Below are positions 17,354-26,114 of a stretch of 36,785 nucleotides of DNA, piece after piece. The notes beneath the pieces are model-generated. The model saw nothing but the letters and a program-made list of their open reading frames with translations. It made no database searches and was not told the DNA's origin. Both the position numbers and the translations under genes were made by a program. Position 1 is the first letter of the stretch. Each line of letters starts with the position of its first letter. The DNA is taken from the NCBI RefSeq assembly GCF_000312305.1, contig NZ_HE999444.1:279950-316734 (forward strand). The letters are read 5' to 3'. The DNA is from Prevotella conceptionensis 9403948 (lineage in GTDB: Bacteria; Bacteroidota; Bacteroidia; Bacteroidales; Bacteroidaceae).

Positions 17354-18727
17354 TTACACTTGCTCTACCAACATCGGCAAATAAAGGCGCGTTTGTAGTT
17401 CGGCAAGCCAAGCAGAATGGGCTATTAGGGCGTCTATCTGCTCCGCAGAAAGAGCCACAAGACTGGTGCCTACACGTCGAGCCAAGTCTATTTTATCGGC
17501 ACTAGGCACACTTCCTTCAAACTTACTCCACCCCACACTGGCCTTAATGTGCTGCAAAATGGCCTTTTCTGCCTCGGTTTGTTGTGCGCCTTTGGCCTTC
17601 AAGCTTGCAACTTCTGCCTCGCTTATGCCGTGTGCCTGCCACACATCGGGATGTACATTGCCATTGCGAAGGTTGTTAACAAAGCCATGTAATGAGCGTT
17701 CGCTGCAATCCCATTCAAGTGGCACGTAAGCAAAATGCTCCTTATTGGCAAAGCCCTCGTAAAGGTTGTCGCTGCGTTGCATCTTCTTTATGCGGTTCAT
17801 CATCATACTAATGGTGTTCATCGCGAGGTTAAAGAAGTGTGTGGTACCTGCTGCACTTACTTGCCCATTGCCTGCATCGCTCACCACAATGTACTCGCAA
17901 CGAAAGCGACTCTTGTCTTGGCTTAGCTTGTGTGCTCCTTGATTGTCGTACACGCCACCATCAATCAGTTTGGGCGGTTCGGGCTTTTGTTCGCAATCTT
18001 CATACTTGCCGCGCACAAAAGCCGCACCAATGGTTATCGGCGTAAAGCCGTATGGCACACACGAAGAGGCCATAACGGCGCGTGAAAGTGGGAAACCATT
18101 GGCATCGAACATGGATTGCCCGTTGATGCGATAGGCATATTCGCCCATCATGCCGCGCGAAAAGGTGAACGGCAAGTGCGTAGCAAGGTTGGTAGAATTG
18201 ATACAAATTAAGGGTGTTTGGGGCAAGTCGGACAGTGTTTTACGCTCGAAAAACACTTTATCGTAAAGTTTTGAAATGAGTTTGCTTGTGGGCAAGGCCG
18301 TAAACGAGTTCTTCAAGATGCCCAAAAGCGCAAGAACTAATGCACATACGCCTACCAATGCGGCCACGCTACCTGCCCAAATGGGATGGTTAGGCCATAA
18401 AGTGCCCATCACTAGCGATGTGATATAGCCCAAGGCTACGGCGAAAGCAAGCACAAGAACGCCCAAAACACCTACATAAAGAAACGAAGACCAAAGCACA
18501 CCACGCTGCAAACGCGCGATAAAGCCTTGTTCAAATGTGTCGTAATCGTCCTTATGCAGGGCGTAATAAGCCGTGGTTATCGACCCGCCCGACACCGAAG
18601 AAATAACATCTACCTTGTTGAGGATGCCCAACTTGTGCAATGCCCGCAACGTTCCTACATGATAAGCGGCAGCGCGATAGCCGCCTCCCGATAGGGCTAA
18701 GCCTATTTTCTTTTTGTCTTTATTCAT
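17354..18727 (-). CDS. Patatin-like phospholipase with two membrane segments
   Basis: A 457-residue protein. The N-terminus has the oxyanion motif GGGYR (14-18) and a nucleophile elbow S-V-S-G-G with Ser46 as likely nucleophile; the usual first Gly is Ser. The matching acid is Asp256 in DGGVYDNQG. Between them, residues about 81-108 and 117-140 form two strongly hydrophobic stretches, placing the enzyme at a membrane. Patatin-like proteins hydrolyse acyl chains from phospholipids or other lipids; the substrate is unknown. There is no signal peptide, so the catalytic part probably faces the cytoplasm. Its C-terminal 150 residues show no known motif. Confidence 0.85.
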   Translation of the reverse strand: MNKDKKKIGLALSGGGYRAAAYHVGTLRALHKLGILNKVDVISSVSGGSITTAYYALHKDDYDTFEQGFIARLQRGVLWSSFLYVGVLGVLVLAFAVALGYITSLVMGTLWPNHPIWAGSVAALVGVCALVLALLGILKNSFTALPTSKLISKLYDKVFFERKTLSDLPQTPLICINSTNLATHLPFTFSRGMMGEYAYRINGQSMFDANGFPLSRAVMASSCVPYGFTPITIGAAFVRGKYEDCEQKPEPPKLIDGGVYDNQGAHKLSQDKSRFRCEYIVVSDAGNGQVSAAGTTHFFNLAMNTISMMMNRIKKMQRSDNLYEGFANKEHFAYVPLEWDCSERSLHGFVNNLRNGNVHPDVWQAHGISEAEVASLKAKGAQQTEAEKAILQHIKASVGWSKFEGSVPSADKIDLARRVGTSLVALSAEQIDALIAHSAWLAELQTRLYLPMLVEQV

Positions 18728-18801
18728 CGTTAGTTTTTATTAGGAGTAATCAAGGGATAGGTAGTAAAGGGAGTAAGGAGTAAAGGGAGTAAGAAGGTAA
18801 G

Positions 18802-18889
18802 CTAGTTAGGTGTAAAGCTAGTTAAACCTAGAACACCTAGAATGTTTAGAAAGCCTAGAATACCTAGAAAACCTAGAACAACTAAAACA
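18802..18889 (+). repeat. 9-bp-period CTAGAAYAC array, locus 1
   Basis: About nine units of nine bases (CCTAGAACA, CCTAGAATG, TTTAGAAAG, CCTAGAATA, CCTAGAAAA), ending in ACTAAAACA. A partner array in the same plus-strand orientation is at 26837. Just before it, GTAAAGGGAGTAAG-type units repeat twice (18757-18795). It lies between the DUF721 stop and the patatin-like start. Confidence 0.75.
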
Positions 18890-18925
18890 AACGGCCTATC
18901 AGCAATCCGCCCCATCTTCTCCTCT

Positions 18926-19216
18926 TTAAAACACTTTAATTTCAGTAATAACCAACGCCCCAACCTGTTCGTTTAGTCGGCGCATCAGTTGTGTTCGCAT
19001 CATCGCGAGGTCTTGGCGAAGTGCAGGATTGGTAATCTTAACAAACAAAGTTTGGTTCTTAATGAACTTTTCTGTGGTGTAACGCGCCACCATAGCGCCA
19101 GCCACCGTCTCCCATGCGTCAATCAGTCGTTTCTGTTGTAAAGGCGTTTCAAGTCCTTCGTCACGCAGAAGTTTCATCAATATCTCGCCCAAAGGTTTCA
19201 CATCGCGCCTAAACAT
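18926..19216 (-). CDS. DUF721 family protein (DciA-related)
   Basis: A 96-residue protein matching the short DUF721 form: a helical N-terminus (MFRRDVKPLGEILMKLLRDE), the AWETVAGAMVARYT segment, and a KH-like beta-alpha end (LFVKITNPALRQDLAMMRTQ). The family includes DciA, the ancestral loader of the replicative helicase in bacteria lacking DnaC. It overlaps recF by eight bases; a recF-DUF721 pair fits a role in DNA replication and is common in bacteria. Function here is inferred from family and context. Confidence 0.85.
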   Translation of the reverse strand: MFRRDVKPLGEILMKLLRDEGLETPLQQKRLIDAWETVAGAMVARYTTEKFIKNQTLFVKITNPALRQDLAMMRTQLMRRLNEQVGALVITEIKVF

Positions 19217-20324
19217 TGTCGCCTCCTTTCTCGGTTATTTCCCCGTTTTCTACGTAAAAAAGCTTATAATCAGTAGTCCCCGACTGCAATATGCGGTCTA
19301 GGTGCTCTCGGTTAGTGTCTGTTATGAATATCTGCCCGTAGCTATCGCCCGACACCAACTCTACAATACGCTCCACGCGTTGGCTATCTAGCTTGTCGAA
19401 GATGTCGTCGAGCAACAGCAATGGCGTGGTTTTAGATGCCGTTCGCTTTAAGAAATCAAACTGCGCTAGTTTCATCGCCAAGGCATAAGTCTTGCTCTGA
19501 CCCTGACTACCCTCGCGTTTTAATTGATAGCCATCAATCAACATCTCCAAATCGTCGCGGTGAACGCCGTGCAAAGAGTAGCCCACAGCCCTATCCTTAT
19601 GCCTGTCTTTGCGTATCACATCGAGCAAGTCGCCCCGTTGACAATGCGAGATATAGCGCAGCGAAACCCGTTCGGAGCCGCCCGAAATACGCTCGTGAAT
19701 GCTTTGGAACACAGGGATGAACTCTTCTACAAAGGCCGCGCGCTTAGCATACACCACTTTTCCTTGTGCCGCCATCTCCTCTTCCCACAGCTCTAGCAAA
19801 GCTAAGTCGGGTTCGGTTTCCATTCTTAACAAAGCGTTACGCTGCTGCAAAGCCTTGTTACATCGGGTTAAAGCCTCGATATAGGTAGTGTCGTATTGCG
19901 CGATCACCATATCCATCAGTCGCCTACGCTCCTCGCTGCCACCATCAATAAGTGCAGCATCGGCAGGCGAAACCAGCACCAAGGGTATCAACCCAATGTG
20001 CTGCGAAAGCCGTTTGTAAGCCTTCTTGTTGCGTTTAAACTGCTTTTTCGACCCACGTTTCATGCCGCAATACACGTTTTCGGCATCGCCACCCTCGCTA
20101 ATATAGTCGCCCTCAAGCACAAAAAAGTCCTGTTCGTGGGTAATAAGCTGCGAATCAATGGGGTTGTACGCACTTCTACAAAACGAAAGGTAGTACAACG
20201 CATCGAGAAAATTGGTCTTTCCCGACCCGTTATGCCCAATGAAACAATTGGTTTTGGGCGACAGCTGCAAGTTGACAGCACGCAGGTTTTTATAATTGAT
20301 AATTGAAATGCAATTCAAAATCAT
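19209..20324 (-). CDS. recF: DNA replication and repair protein RecF
   Basis: A 371-residue SMC-like ATPase of normal length. Walker A is GHNGSGKT (30-37), preceded by the family opening LNCISIINYKNLRAVNL; the ABC-type signature is EGSQGQSKTYALAM and Walker B is LLLLDDIFDKLD. RecF helps load RecA at gaps in single-stranded DNA. A -7 box lies 28 bases upstream of the ATG, and the gene is divergent from the TPR-ribH pair. The DUF721 gene overlaps its 3' end. Confidence 0.96.
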   Translation of the reverse strand: MILNCISIINYKNLRAVNLQLSPKTNCFIGHNGSGKTNFLDALYYLSFCRSAYNPIDSQLITHEQDFFVLEGDYISEGGDAENVYCGMKRGSKKQFKRNKKAYKRLSQHIGLIPLVLVSPADAALIDGGSEERRRLMDMVIAQYDTTYIEALTRCNKALQQRNALLRMETEPDLALLELWEEEMAAQGKVVYAKRAAFVEEFIPVFQSIHERISGGSERVSLRYISHCQRGDLLDVIRKDRHKDRAVGYSLHGVHRDDLEMLIDGYQLKREGSQGQSKTYALAMKLAQFDFLKRTASKTTPLLLLDDIFDKLDSQRVERIVELVSGDSYGQIFITDTNREHLDRILQSGTTDYKLFYVENGEITEKGGDNV

Positions 20325-20351
20325 AATCGAAACAAACAGTTAACTCTCTTG

Positions 20352-20359
20352 CAAAGTTA
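20352..20359 (-). promoter_or_regulatory. -7 box of the recF promoter
   Basis: TAACTTTG on the minus strand fits TAnnTTTG and lies 28 bases before the recF ATG. No clear -33 TTTG is seen. The divergent box at 20424 is 64 bases away. Confidence 0.5.
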
Positions 20360-20423
20360 CGCCATTTGGGTATGAAAAACGAAAAAAGTAGCTGATATGT
20401 TTCACTATATGCGAGAAATTCAG

Positions 20424-20431
20424 TAATTTTG
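20424..20431 (+). promoter_or_regulatory. -7 box of the TPR-ribH promoter
   Basis: TAATTTTG lies 38 bases before the ATG at 20470. A TTTC at about 20400 is 20 bases upstream in place of the usual TTTG. Confidence 0.5.
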
Positions 20432-20469
20432 CCCCACTTCTTAGAATAATAACAACGTTTAAATATATA

Positions 20470-21174
20470 ATGGCAAACAAAAACAAACAAGGCGTTGCCG
20501 AAACTTTCGACGCATCGCAAAGCTCTGACGCATTCTTCTCGAAGAACAAAAAAGTGATACTTGGCTCTGTTGCGGCCTTGGTTCTCATCGTGGCTGGCTT
20601 CTTCCTGTATAAGTCGCTCGTGGCTGGTCCACGCGAAGAAAAGGCTAGTACGGCCTTGGCCAAAGGGCAAGAATACTTTAATCAAGAGCAATTCGACAAG
20701 GCCCTGAACGGCGATGGAGCTGGTTATGTGGGTTTCGCACGTATTGCCGACGATTACAGCAGCACCGATGCAGGCAACTTGGCCAACTTGTATGCTGGCC
20801 TTTGCAATGCAAACCTCGATAAGTGGGAAGCTGCAAAGAAGTTCCTCGACGCCTATTCGCCTGCCTCGGATGCTATGGTTAGCCCTGCTGCTGTGGCGGC
20901 TTTGGGCAACGCCTATGCACACCTTAACGACTTGGACAAGGCTGTTGACAATCTGAAAAAGGCTGCAAAGCTGGCCGACGGCAAAGATGCCGATGGCGCA
21001 AACAGCACGCTTTCGCCCCTGTTCCTTATCCAAGCAGGCGAAATCCTTGAGTCGCAAGGCAAGAAAGAAGAGGCTTTGGCCATCTACCAAGACATCAAGA
21101 AGAAGTATGTTAACTCCATACTCGTACAGAGTTCGGAGATTGACAAGTATGTGGAACGCGCATCAACGAAATAA
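20470..21174 (+). CDS. Membrane-anchored TPR protein
   Basis: A 234-residue protein with one transmembrane segment (about 28-47, [20 protein letters not shown]) after a charged cytoplasmic tail, then tetratricopeptide-type helices ([57 protein letters not shown]). The arrangement is like YfgM of proteobacteria, an inner-membrane protein near SecYEG and periplasmic chaperones, although direct orthology is uncertain. The stop codon TAA shares its last A with the ribH start codon, so ribH translation probably depends on it. Confidence 0.85.
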   Translation: MANKNKQGVAETFDASQSSDAFFSKNKKVILGSVAALVLIVAGFFLYKSLVAGPREEKASTALAKGQEYFNQEQFDKALNGDGAGYVGFARIADDYSSTDAGNLANLYAGLCNANLDKWEAAKKFLDAYSPASDAMVSPAAVAALGNAYAHLNDLDKAVDNLKKAAKLADGKDADGANSTLSPLFLIQAGEILESQGKKEEALAIYQDIKKKYVNSILVQSSEIDKYVERASTK

Positions 21175-21650
21175 TGGCTACCGCATTACACAACCTTTCG
21201 GAATACGACCTGTCGAAAATTCCCGATGCCAGCAACATGTGTATCGGCATCGTGGTGTCTGAATGGAATCCCGAAGTGACGGGTGCTCTGCTAAACGGAG
21301 CCGTTCAAACCCTCGAAAGGCATGGCGCATTGCCAGAGAACATTCACGTAAAAACCGTTCCTGGCAGTTTCGAATTGGTTTATGGCGCACACCAAATGGT
21401 GCTTAACGGCGGCTATGATGCCGTTATCATACTGGGTTGCGTTATCAGAGGTGAGACTCCGCACTTCGATTACATCTGCCAAGGCGTTACATACGGCATT
21501 GCAAAACTCAATGCCACGAGCGAAATTCCCGTGGTTTATGGCTTGCTAACAACCAACGACCAGCAACAAGCACTTGACAGGTGCGGCGGAAAATACGGCA
21601 ACAAGGGCGACGAATGCGCCATTGTAGCCATAAAGATGGCTAAGTTTTAA
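21174..21650 (+). CDS. ribH: 6,7-dimethyl-8-ribityllumazine synthase
   Basis: A 158-residue protein of normal size. Family segments are [57 protein letters not shown] (with the catalytic His in PHFDY), and [20 protein letters not shown]. It condenses 5-amino-6-ribitylaminouracil with 3,4-dihydroxybutanone phosphate to give the riboflavin precursor and forms large cytoplasmic capsids. The start overlaps the upstream TPR gene by one base. No FMN riboswitch is seen, and other rib genes are not nearby. Confidence 0.96.
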   Translation: MATALHNLSEYDLSKIPDASNMCIGIVVSEWNPEVTGALLNGAVQTLERHGALPENIHVKTVPGSFELVYGAHQMVLNGGYDAVIILGCVIRGETPHFDYICQGVTYGIAKLNATSEIPVVYGLLTTNDQQQALDRCGGKYGNKGDECAIVAIKMAKF

Positions 21651-21693
21651 GGTCTCGTAAGTTAAAGCGAACCAACACAAGACAAAACAAATA

Positions 21694-21728
21694 GATATGG
21701 GCGGAACGTGGATTGTTCCGCCCATATC
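21694..21728 (+). terminator. Perfect 14-bp hairpin after ribH
   Basis: GATATGGGCGGAAC (21694-21707), a seven-base loop, and GTTCCGCCCATATC (21715-21728). The following bases GTTAT form only a poor U tract, so it may end transcription inefficiently and let some reach the exonuclease gene 22 bases on. Confidence 0.6.
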
Positions 21729-21749
21729 GTTATAAACACAGAGAAAACA

Positions 21750-22247
21750 ATGAAAGATTTTGCCGCCATAGACTTCGAAACGGCCAACTTCAAAAGGGAA
21801 AGCGTGTGTAGTGTGGGCCTTGTGCTGGTGGAAGAGGGTAAGATTGTGGACAGCTATTACCATCTGATACAACCCACGCCCAACTATTTTGAAGAGCGGT
21901 GCGTTACGGTTCATGGCCTTACCACTGCCGACACCAATGGCCAACCCACGTTTCCCGACGTGTGGGCAGAGATTGCGCCGCTGATACGCAACAAGCCATT
22001 GGTGGCGCATAACAAGGCTTTCGATGAGTCGTGTCTTAAAGCTGCGTTCGCCGCTTACGACATGGAATATCCCGATTATCCCTTTTATTGCACGCTATTA
22101 ACAGCACGTCGTAAGCTGAAAGAGGCAGGATTGGCCGATTTTAGACTTCCTACCGTGGCCAGCCATTGTGGTTACGAACTTGACATGCACCACCATGCCT
22201 TGGCCGATGCCGAGGCTTGTGCTGCCATTGCATTGAAAATACTCTGA
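21750..22247 (+). CDS. DEDDh-type 3'-5' exonuclease (DnaQ-like)
   Basis: A 165-residue protein from ATG 21750. The exonuclease motifs are all present: Exo I DFET (Asp8, Glu10), Exo II around LVAHNKAFDESCL, and Exo III HHHALADAEA, the His/Asp pair placing it in the DEDDh group. Such small stand-alone domains resemble DNA polymerase III epsilon and trim DNA or RNA ends; the true substrate is not known. Starting earlier, at a non-ATG codon near 21708, would put translation inside the terminator-like hairpin, so the later ATG is preferred. Confidence 0.88.
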   Translation: MKDFAAIDFETANFKRESVCSVGLVLVEEGKIVDSYYHLIQPTPNYFEERCVTVHGLTTADTNGQPTFPDVWAEIAPLIRNKPLVAHNKAFDESCLKAAFAAYDMEYPDYPFYCTLLTARRKLKEAGLADFRLPTVASHCGYELDMHHHALADAEACAAIALKIL

Positions 22248-22294
22248 TTGGGAGCATCGTTCCCCCATCATTTACCCCATAAAATAAAGCACGA

Positions 22295-22678
22295 ATGAAA
22301 CTGCAACAACTTTTACAACGTTATCAATTCGACGACCTCATGCCCGTTGTCGCCGACATGTTCCCTGGCACTGGCAAGTTTCGCGCCGCTCTCGAACAAG
22401 GCTATAACATCCTGATGAGCCTGAAACCCGTGGCCTCTAAAAAAAACATACGCTACCGAATAATGCCCGACCCCAACAGCGACGCATCATTTATGGGTGC
22501 CGAAGATGCTGCTTTCGACACCACATGGGAGGTTTGCTTGGGCAAAGAGGTGGTGAAAGAAAAGGGTGTAGACCTAACCGACATTGAGCTTGCGGCCAAC
22601 TGTCTTGTTAATGTCTGTCTCATCGGCCGACATCCCAAAGCCTTCGACGAGGCCTATCGCGCATTGAGCAAGGCCTAA
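22295..22678 (+). CDS. Conserved-looking small protein, function unknown
   Basis: A 127-residue soluble protein I cannot place in a family. The N-terminus has an amphipathic helix (MKLQQLLQRYQFDDLMPVVA), the centre a short beta region (IRYRIMPDPNSDASFMGAED), and residues 75-127 a helical end with DLTDIELAANCLVNVCLIGR. Base composition and codon use are like those of its neighbours, and it lies 47 bases after the exonuclease gene on the same strand and before a strong convergent hairpin, all consistent with a real gene. Confidence 0.75.
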   Translation: MKLQQLLQRYQFDDLMPVVADMFPGTGKFRAALEQGYNILMSLKPVASKKNIRYRIMPDPNSDASFMGAEDAAFDTTWEVCLGKEVVKEKGVDLTDIELAANCLVNVCLIGRHPKAFDEAYRALSKA

Positions 22679-22744
22679 ATGCAGGCCTTACAAGGCAAGA
22701 AAGGGCTTATGCCGATTGGCGTTTAAGTCGCGATAAGTAACAGT

Positions 22745-22790
22745 TTGCGGGGCGTTTATGGTAGTTTCACTCACCATAAACGCCCCGCAA
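22745..22790. terminator. Bidirectional 18-bp hairpin between convergent genes
   Basis: TTGCGGGGCGTTTATGGT (22745-22762), a ten-base loop and ACCATAAACGCCCCGCAA (22773-22790) pair perfectly. It separates the plus-strand unknown gene (stop 22678) from the minus-strand phosphatase gene (stop 22823) and most likely ends both. There is no U tract on either side. Confidence 0.75.
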
Positions 22791-22822
22791 GCGTGTCTGT
22801 GCACCGAAGTGGTCTACAAAAC

Positions 22823-23554
22823 CTACTTCTTTTTCATTCGTGCAAATTCCTTTTTGGCCTTGTCCAATTGCTTGCGAAAGGCCTCATCAGCATGCAGGCG
22901 GGCCACAGCAGCACTTGCAGCAAGGCGTGCCGCGTCTACATCACTCTGATAATGAAAGCCGGCAATCACCCTACTTTCGCCATATTCGTAGCCACGCACA
23001 AGTATCTCGTCTTGTCTTTCGGGGTTAATCTCGGCCAAAACCAAGGCCATAGCCCAGCCGCGAGCCGTATGACCAGAGGGGAAAGAGCCAGTATGGCGCA
23101 GTTCTTCCTCTTCGTGTGGCACGGCTGTTCCCTCTCCAAACTGCACGTATGGGCGCTTACGCATGTATTTCTTCTTCGCACTACGCACCGAAAGGCTGCC
23201 ATCGTTCTCCACTCGCTCCATCAGATAGTGCAGTTCGGGCGTTGTTTGCTTGCTAATTGGCATGCCGAACGCCTCTGAAAAGCCATAAAGTACGGAGTCG
23301 ATGTCAACAGATGCATCGTAAACGGCTTGCTTTCCTCGCGCTGTATTGCGCATAGACTTGCCCCATTGATAGCGATTAAAGTCGTTGAGGTATGCAATAC
23401 TCGACGTATCGGGCGGCGCGGGAATAAACTTTGTGGCATCGGCAAAATCCGTTTTCTTAAGAAACGAAGGCCAACGAGTAGCCTTAGATGCCTCTTGGGC
23501 ATTCAAACACAGCGTGCCCAATAAGGCAAAGAAGATAAAAGCTGTTCTCTTCAT
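22823..23554 (-). CDS. Periplasmic PAP2-type class A acid phosphatase
   Basis: A 243-residue protein with a signal peptide (MKRTAFIFFALLGTLCLNAQ). The PAP2/vanadium-haloperoxidase phosphatase motifs are complete: K127-x6-R134-P135, P159-S160-G161-H162 within GSFPSGHTARG, and S194-R195...G199-x-H201...D205. The GSFPSGHT form is the class A non-specific acid phosphatase signature (PhoN-like). It probably releases phosphate from organic monoesters in the periplasm. The C-terminal 40 residues are a charged coiled region (RKQLDKAKKEFARMKKK). It lies 24 bases after purN. Confidence 0.93.
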   Translation of the reverse strand: MKRTAFIFFALLGTLCLNAQEASKATRWPSFLKKTDFADATKFIPAPPDTSSIAYLNDFNRYQWGKSMRNTARGKQAVYDASVDIDSVLYGFSEAFGMPISKQTTPELHYLMERVENDGSLSVRSAKKKYMRKRPYVQFGEGTAVPHEEEELRHTGSFPSGHTARGWAMALVLAEINPERQDEILVRGYEYGESRVIAGFHYQSDVDAARLAASAAVARLHADEAFRKQLDKAKKEFARMKKK

Positions 23555-23578
23555 GATGGTTTCTGTTTTTTGTGTAAT

Positions 23579-24157
23579 CTACAAGTTAGCCTTTTCCAAC
23601 AACACCCGCGCAATAACTTCGGGGAAGTGGGCTTGCTCTAATAGGTGTACTTTCTCGGCAATATCGTCGGGCGTATCGCTGTCTGTTAAAGGTGTTGAAT
23701 ATTGTGCAACAATCTCGCCAGCATCGCAATCGTCGCTCACCCAATGGATGGTGATGCCCGTTTCTTTCTCTCCTGCGGCCTTAACCGCCTCGTGAACATG
23801 GTGCCCATACATGCCTTTTCCGCCGAATTTAGGCAGTAAGGCGGGATGAATGTTGAGCATACGCTGGTGAAAAGCTGAGACAAGGAAGGGCGGAATCATC
23901 AATAAGAAACCAGCCAAGACGATGAAATTCACCTCGTGCGCTTTCAACAAGTCCATCACTTTGGTTTCATCGTTAAACTCGGCTTTGGTTAATACGGCCG
24001 TAGGAACATGGTGGTTCTTGGCCCTAACAAGGGCATAGGCGTCGGGCTTGTTGCTCAACACCAAGGCGACATGTACGTTGGCATCATCGGCAAAGTGCCT
24101 AATGATGTTCTCGCAGTTGGTTCCGCTGCCCGAAACAAAGATGGCAATGTTGGTCAT
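23579..24157 (-). CDS. purN: Phosphoribosylglycinamide formyltransferase (GART)
   Basis: A 192-residue protein from ATG 24157 (MTNIAIFVSGSGTNCENIIR), which matches the family start; the frame is open 31 codons further but without similarity. Active-site residues Asn102 and His104 (in LNIHPALLPKF) and Asp145 (in SDDCDAGEIV) are present. It transfers the formyl group of 10-formyl-THF to GAR in purine synthesis, using a product of FolD. It comes 141 bases after hslR and may have its own promoter. Confidence 0.95.
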   Translation of the reverse strand: MTNIAIFVSGSGTNCENIIRHFADDANVHVALVLSNKPDAYALVRAKNHHVPTAVLTKAEFNDETKVMDLLKAHEVNFIVLAGFLLMIPPFLVSAFHQRMLNIHPALLPKFGGKGMYGHHVHEAVKAAGEKETGITIHWVSDDCDAGEIVAQYSTPLTDSDTPDDIAEKVHLLEQAHFPEVIARVLLEKANL

Positions 24158-24298
24158 AGGGTTTGTATATGCTTTATTGTTTACGTGGGTTAATGTGGTT
24201 GCCGCCGCAAAAGGCAGTAAGGAAAGATGGGTGGTTGAAAGTCTGAACATAACTCTAAGTAATAGGAAATGCTCGCTTACAATCTGTGTTCAATAAAC

Positions 24299-24712
24299 TT
24301 ATTCGTCGCCCTCGTCCTCATCGTCGAACCCAAACATCACGGGATCTACAAAAGCATCTAATGCGCGACGTTCCTTTTTCGTTGGTCGCCCCGTGCCGTG
24401 CGCCCTGTCTATAAAGCCACTGATGCGGCTCATCTGCAACAGTTCGTACTGCTTTGGGTCGGTAACGTTCTCGTAAATTTCGGGCAACAGCTTTGCTCCC
24501 ACACGCTGTTCGATGGTTTTCAGCACCTTAAACGAGTAGGTTACGGGGGGCTTTTTCACGCTCACCACGTCGCCTTCCTTAATTGTTCGACTTGGTTTCA
24601 GGTTCACTCCATTAAGCGTTACGCGCCCATTTTTACAGGCATCGGCCGCTATCGAGCGCGTTTTAAATATCCGCGCGGCCCACAACCATTTATCTATCCT
24701 TGCCTCGTTCAT
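24299..24712 (-). CDS. hslR: S4-domain RNA-binding protein, HslR (Hsp15) family
   Basis: A 137-residue protein from ATG 24712 ([20 protein letters not shown]), the normal family opening; a TTG two codons upstream is less likely. The S4 domain spans residues 1-65 ([20 protein letters not shown]). The C-terminus is very acidic ([11 protein letters not shown]). Hsp15-type proteins bind 50S subunits carrying stalled peptidyl-tRNA, which fits its position just after pth. The start lies 23 bases inside the pth 3' end, indicating coupled translation. Confidence 0.92.
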   Translation of the reverse strand: MNEARIDKWLWAARIFKTRSIAADACKNGRVTLNGVNLKPSRTIKEGDVVSVKKPPVTYSFKVLKTIEQRVGAKLLPEIYENVTDPKQYELLQMSRISGFIDRAHGTGRPTKKERRALDAFVDPVMFGFDDEDEGDE

Positions 24713-25292
24713 CGCCAAAAGTTATGCGTTCTTTCGTGTTAAACTGGTTCATTGTCACCGTTATTCCAGCCAAGGCGAAGCTCTTAATAATCTCAATGCT
24801 ACGTTCAATGGCAGGCTGTAAAGCTTTAAGTTCCTCGTCATCGTATTCGCCCAACACCCAATCTACCTGTCCTCCGCGCGGAAATTCGTTACCGATACCC
24901 ACGCGCAATCGGGCATATTGCGGTCCGATAAGCTGTTGAATATGCCCCAACCCATTGTGTCCGCCATTGCTGCCATTGCCTTTCAGCCGTAAAGTGCCAA
25001 GCGGCAGGGCCAAATCGTCTACCACAACGAGCAGGTGTTCTTGTGGAATATTCTCTTTATCGAGCCAATAACGCACGGCGTTTCCACTGAGGTTCATAAA
25101 CGTTGACGGCTTTAACAGAACCAACTTGCGACCTTTTACCATCGCAGAACTGACAAAACCATAACGCTTATCCTCAAAAACAATATTGGACGCCTTTGCA
25201 AAAGCGTCCAATATCATAAATCCAGTATTGTGACGGGTTGCCTCGTATTCTCGTCCGGGGTTTCCCAAGCCTACAATTAAATATTTCTCCAT
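24690..25292 (-). CDS. pth: Peptidyl-tRNA hydrolase
   Basis: A 200-residue protein. The motifs are [19 protein letters not shown] with Asn11 and catalytic His21, [13 protein letters not shown], and [20 protein letters not shown] followed by NGGHNGL. It frees tRNA from prematurely released peptidyl-tRNA. It lies 32 bases after rplY, a common arrangement (L25-Pth) in bacteria, and overlaps hslR. Length and start are normal. Confidence 0.97.
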   Translation of the reverse strand: MEKYLIVGLGNPGREYEATRHNTGFMILDAFAKASNIVFEDKRYGFVSSAMVKGRKLVLLKPSTFMNLSGNAVRYWLDKENIPQEHLLVVVDDLALPLGTLRLKGNGSNGGHNGLGHIQQLIGPQYARLRVGIGNEFPRGGQVDWVLGEYDDEELKALQPAIERSIEIIKSFALAGITVTMNQFNTKERITFGDERGKDR

Positions 25293-25324
25293 TCAGAAAA
25301 GTGGTTTTCAATACCCACCGTTTT

Positions 25325-25927
25325 TTACTTACCTGCGGCAGCGGCAGCAGCGGCAGCAGCGGCAGCACGCGTCATCTTAACGGTGCAAACGATAACATCT
25401 TTCGGTGTTACCACTTCCAAACCTTCGAACGAAAGTTCGCCAGCCTTGATGCTCTTACCGATGGTCAGTGCGGTTACGTCAATGTCTAGCTTTTCAGGAA
25501 TTTGCTTGTAAGGAGCCTTAACCATCAACTTACGGATAGAAAGGCTAAGACGTCCACCATCGCGAACACCCTGAGCCAAGCCCACGAGGTTAACGGGAAT
25601 ACCGATAGCAATGCTCTTTTCTTCGTTGATTTCGTAGAAGTCTACGTGCAGCAGGGCATCCGTTACAGGGTGGAATTGCAGTTCCTTCATGATGGCAGTG
25701 TGTTTCTGGCCATCAATATCGAGGTTCACCACATAGATGTGGGGCGTATAAACCACCTTGCGAAGTTCGGCCATAGGCACAACGAACGAAAGAGCCTCGG
25801 GCAAACCGTCGGCGTTCTTCTTCTCGCCATAAAGGTTGCAAGGAATCAATCCTTCTTTTCTCATTTCCTTAGAAGCCTTCTTTCCCAGGTTGCTTCTGCT
25901 CTTACCTGCTACATTAATTTCTCTCAT
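25325..25927 (-). CDS. rplY: 50S ribosomal protein L25 (Ctc form)
   Basis: A 200-residue L25/TL5/Ctc-type protein: the 5S-rRNA-binding N-domain (about 1-90, with SRSNLGKKASKEMRKEGLIP) and the C-terminal beta domain (INEEKSIAIGIPVNLVG...). The last residues are eleven Ala in a row followed by Gly-Lys, encoded by a GCN run at about 25331-25366, a simple repeat that may vary in length between strains. A good promoter is 97 bases upstream; pth and hslR follow. Confidence 0.95.
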   Translation of the reverse strand: MREINVAGKSRSNLGKKASKEMRKEGLIPCNLYGEKKNADGLPEALSFVVPMAELRKVVYTPHIYVVNLDIDGQKHTAIMKELQFHPVTDALLHVDFYEINEEKSIAIGIPVNLVGLAQGVRDGGRLSLSIRKLMVKAPYKQIPEKLDIDVTALTIGKSIKAGELSFEGLEVVTPKDVIVCTVKMTRAAAAAAAAAAAGK

Positions 25928-26023
25928 AATGTGTTACTCTAAATTAAGTTATTAAACAATTGTGCTTAATTCGCCATCACACGAAATATCAATTTCTTGA
26001 TTGATGTGCCTCAAAAAGCGGTG

Positions 26024-26054
26024 CAAAGTTACGCCTTTTCTTTGGATTGCGCAA
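26024..26054 (-). promoter_or_regulatory. Promoter of the rplY operon
   Basis: Minus strand: TTGC (26051-26054), 19 bases, then TAACTTTG (26024-26031). This leaves a leader of about 90 bases before the rplY ATG, enough for regulation, though no specific structure was recognised. Confidence 0.6.
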
Positions 26055-26114
26055 CGTTTGGGCGTTAAAAGTGCACCTTTCGGACATGTGATTATTCCGT
26101 TTTGGTTTCCTTAT

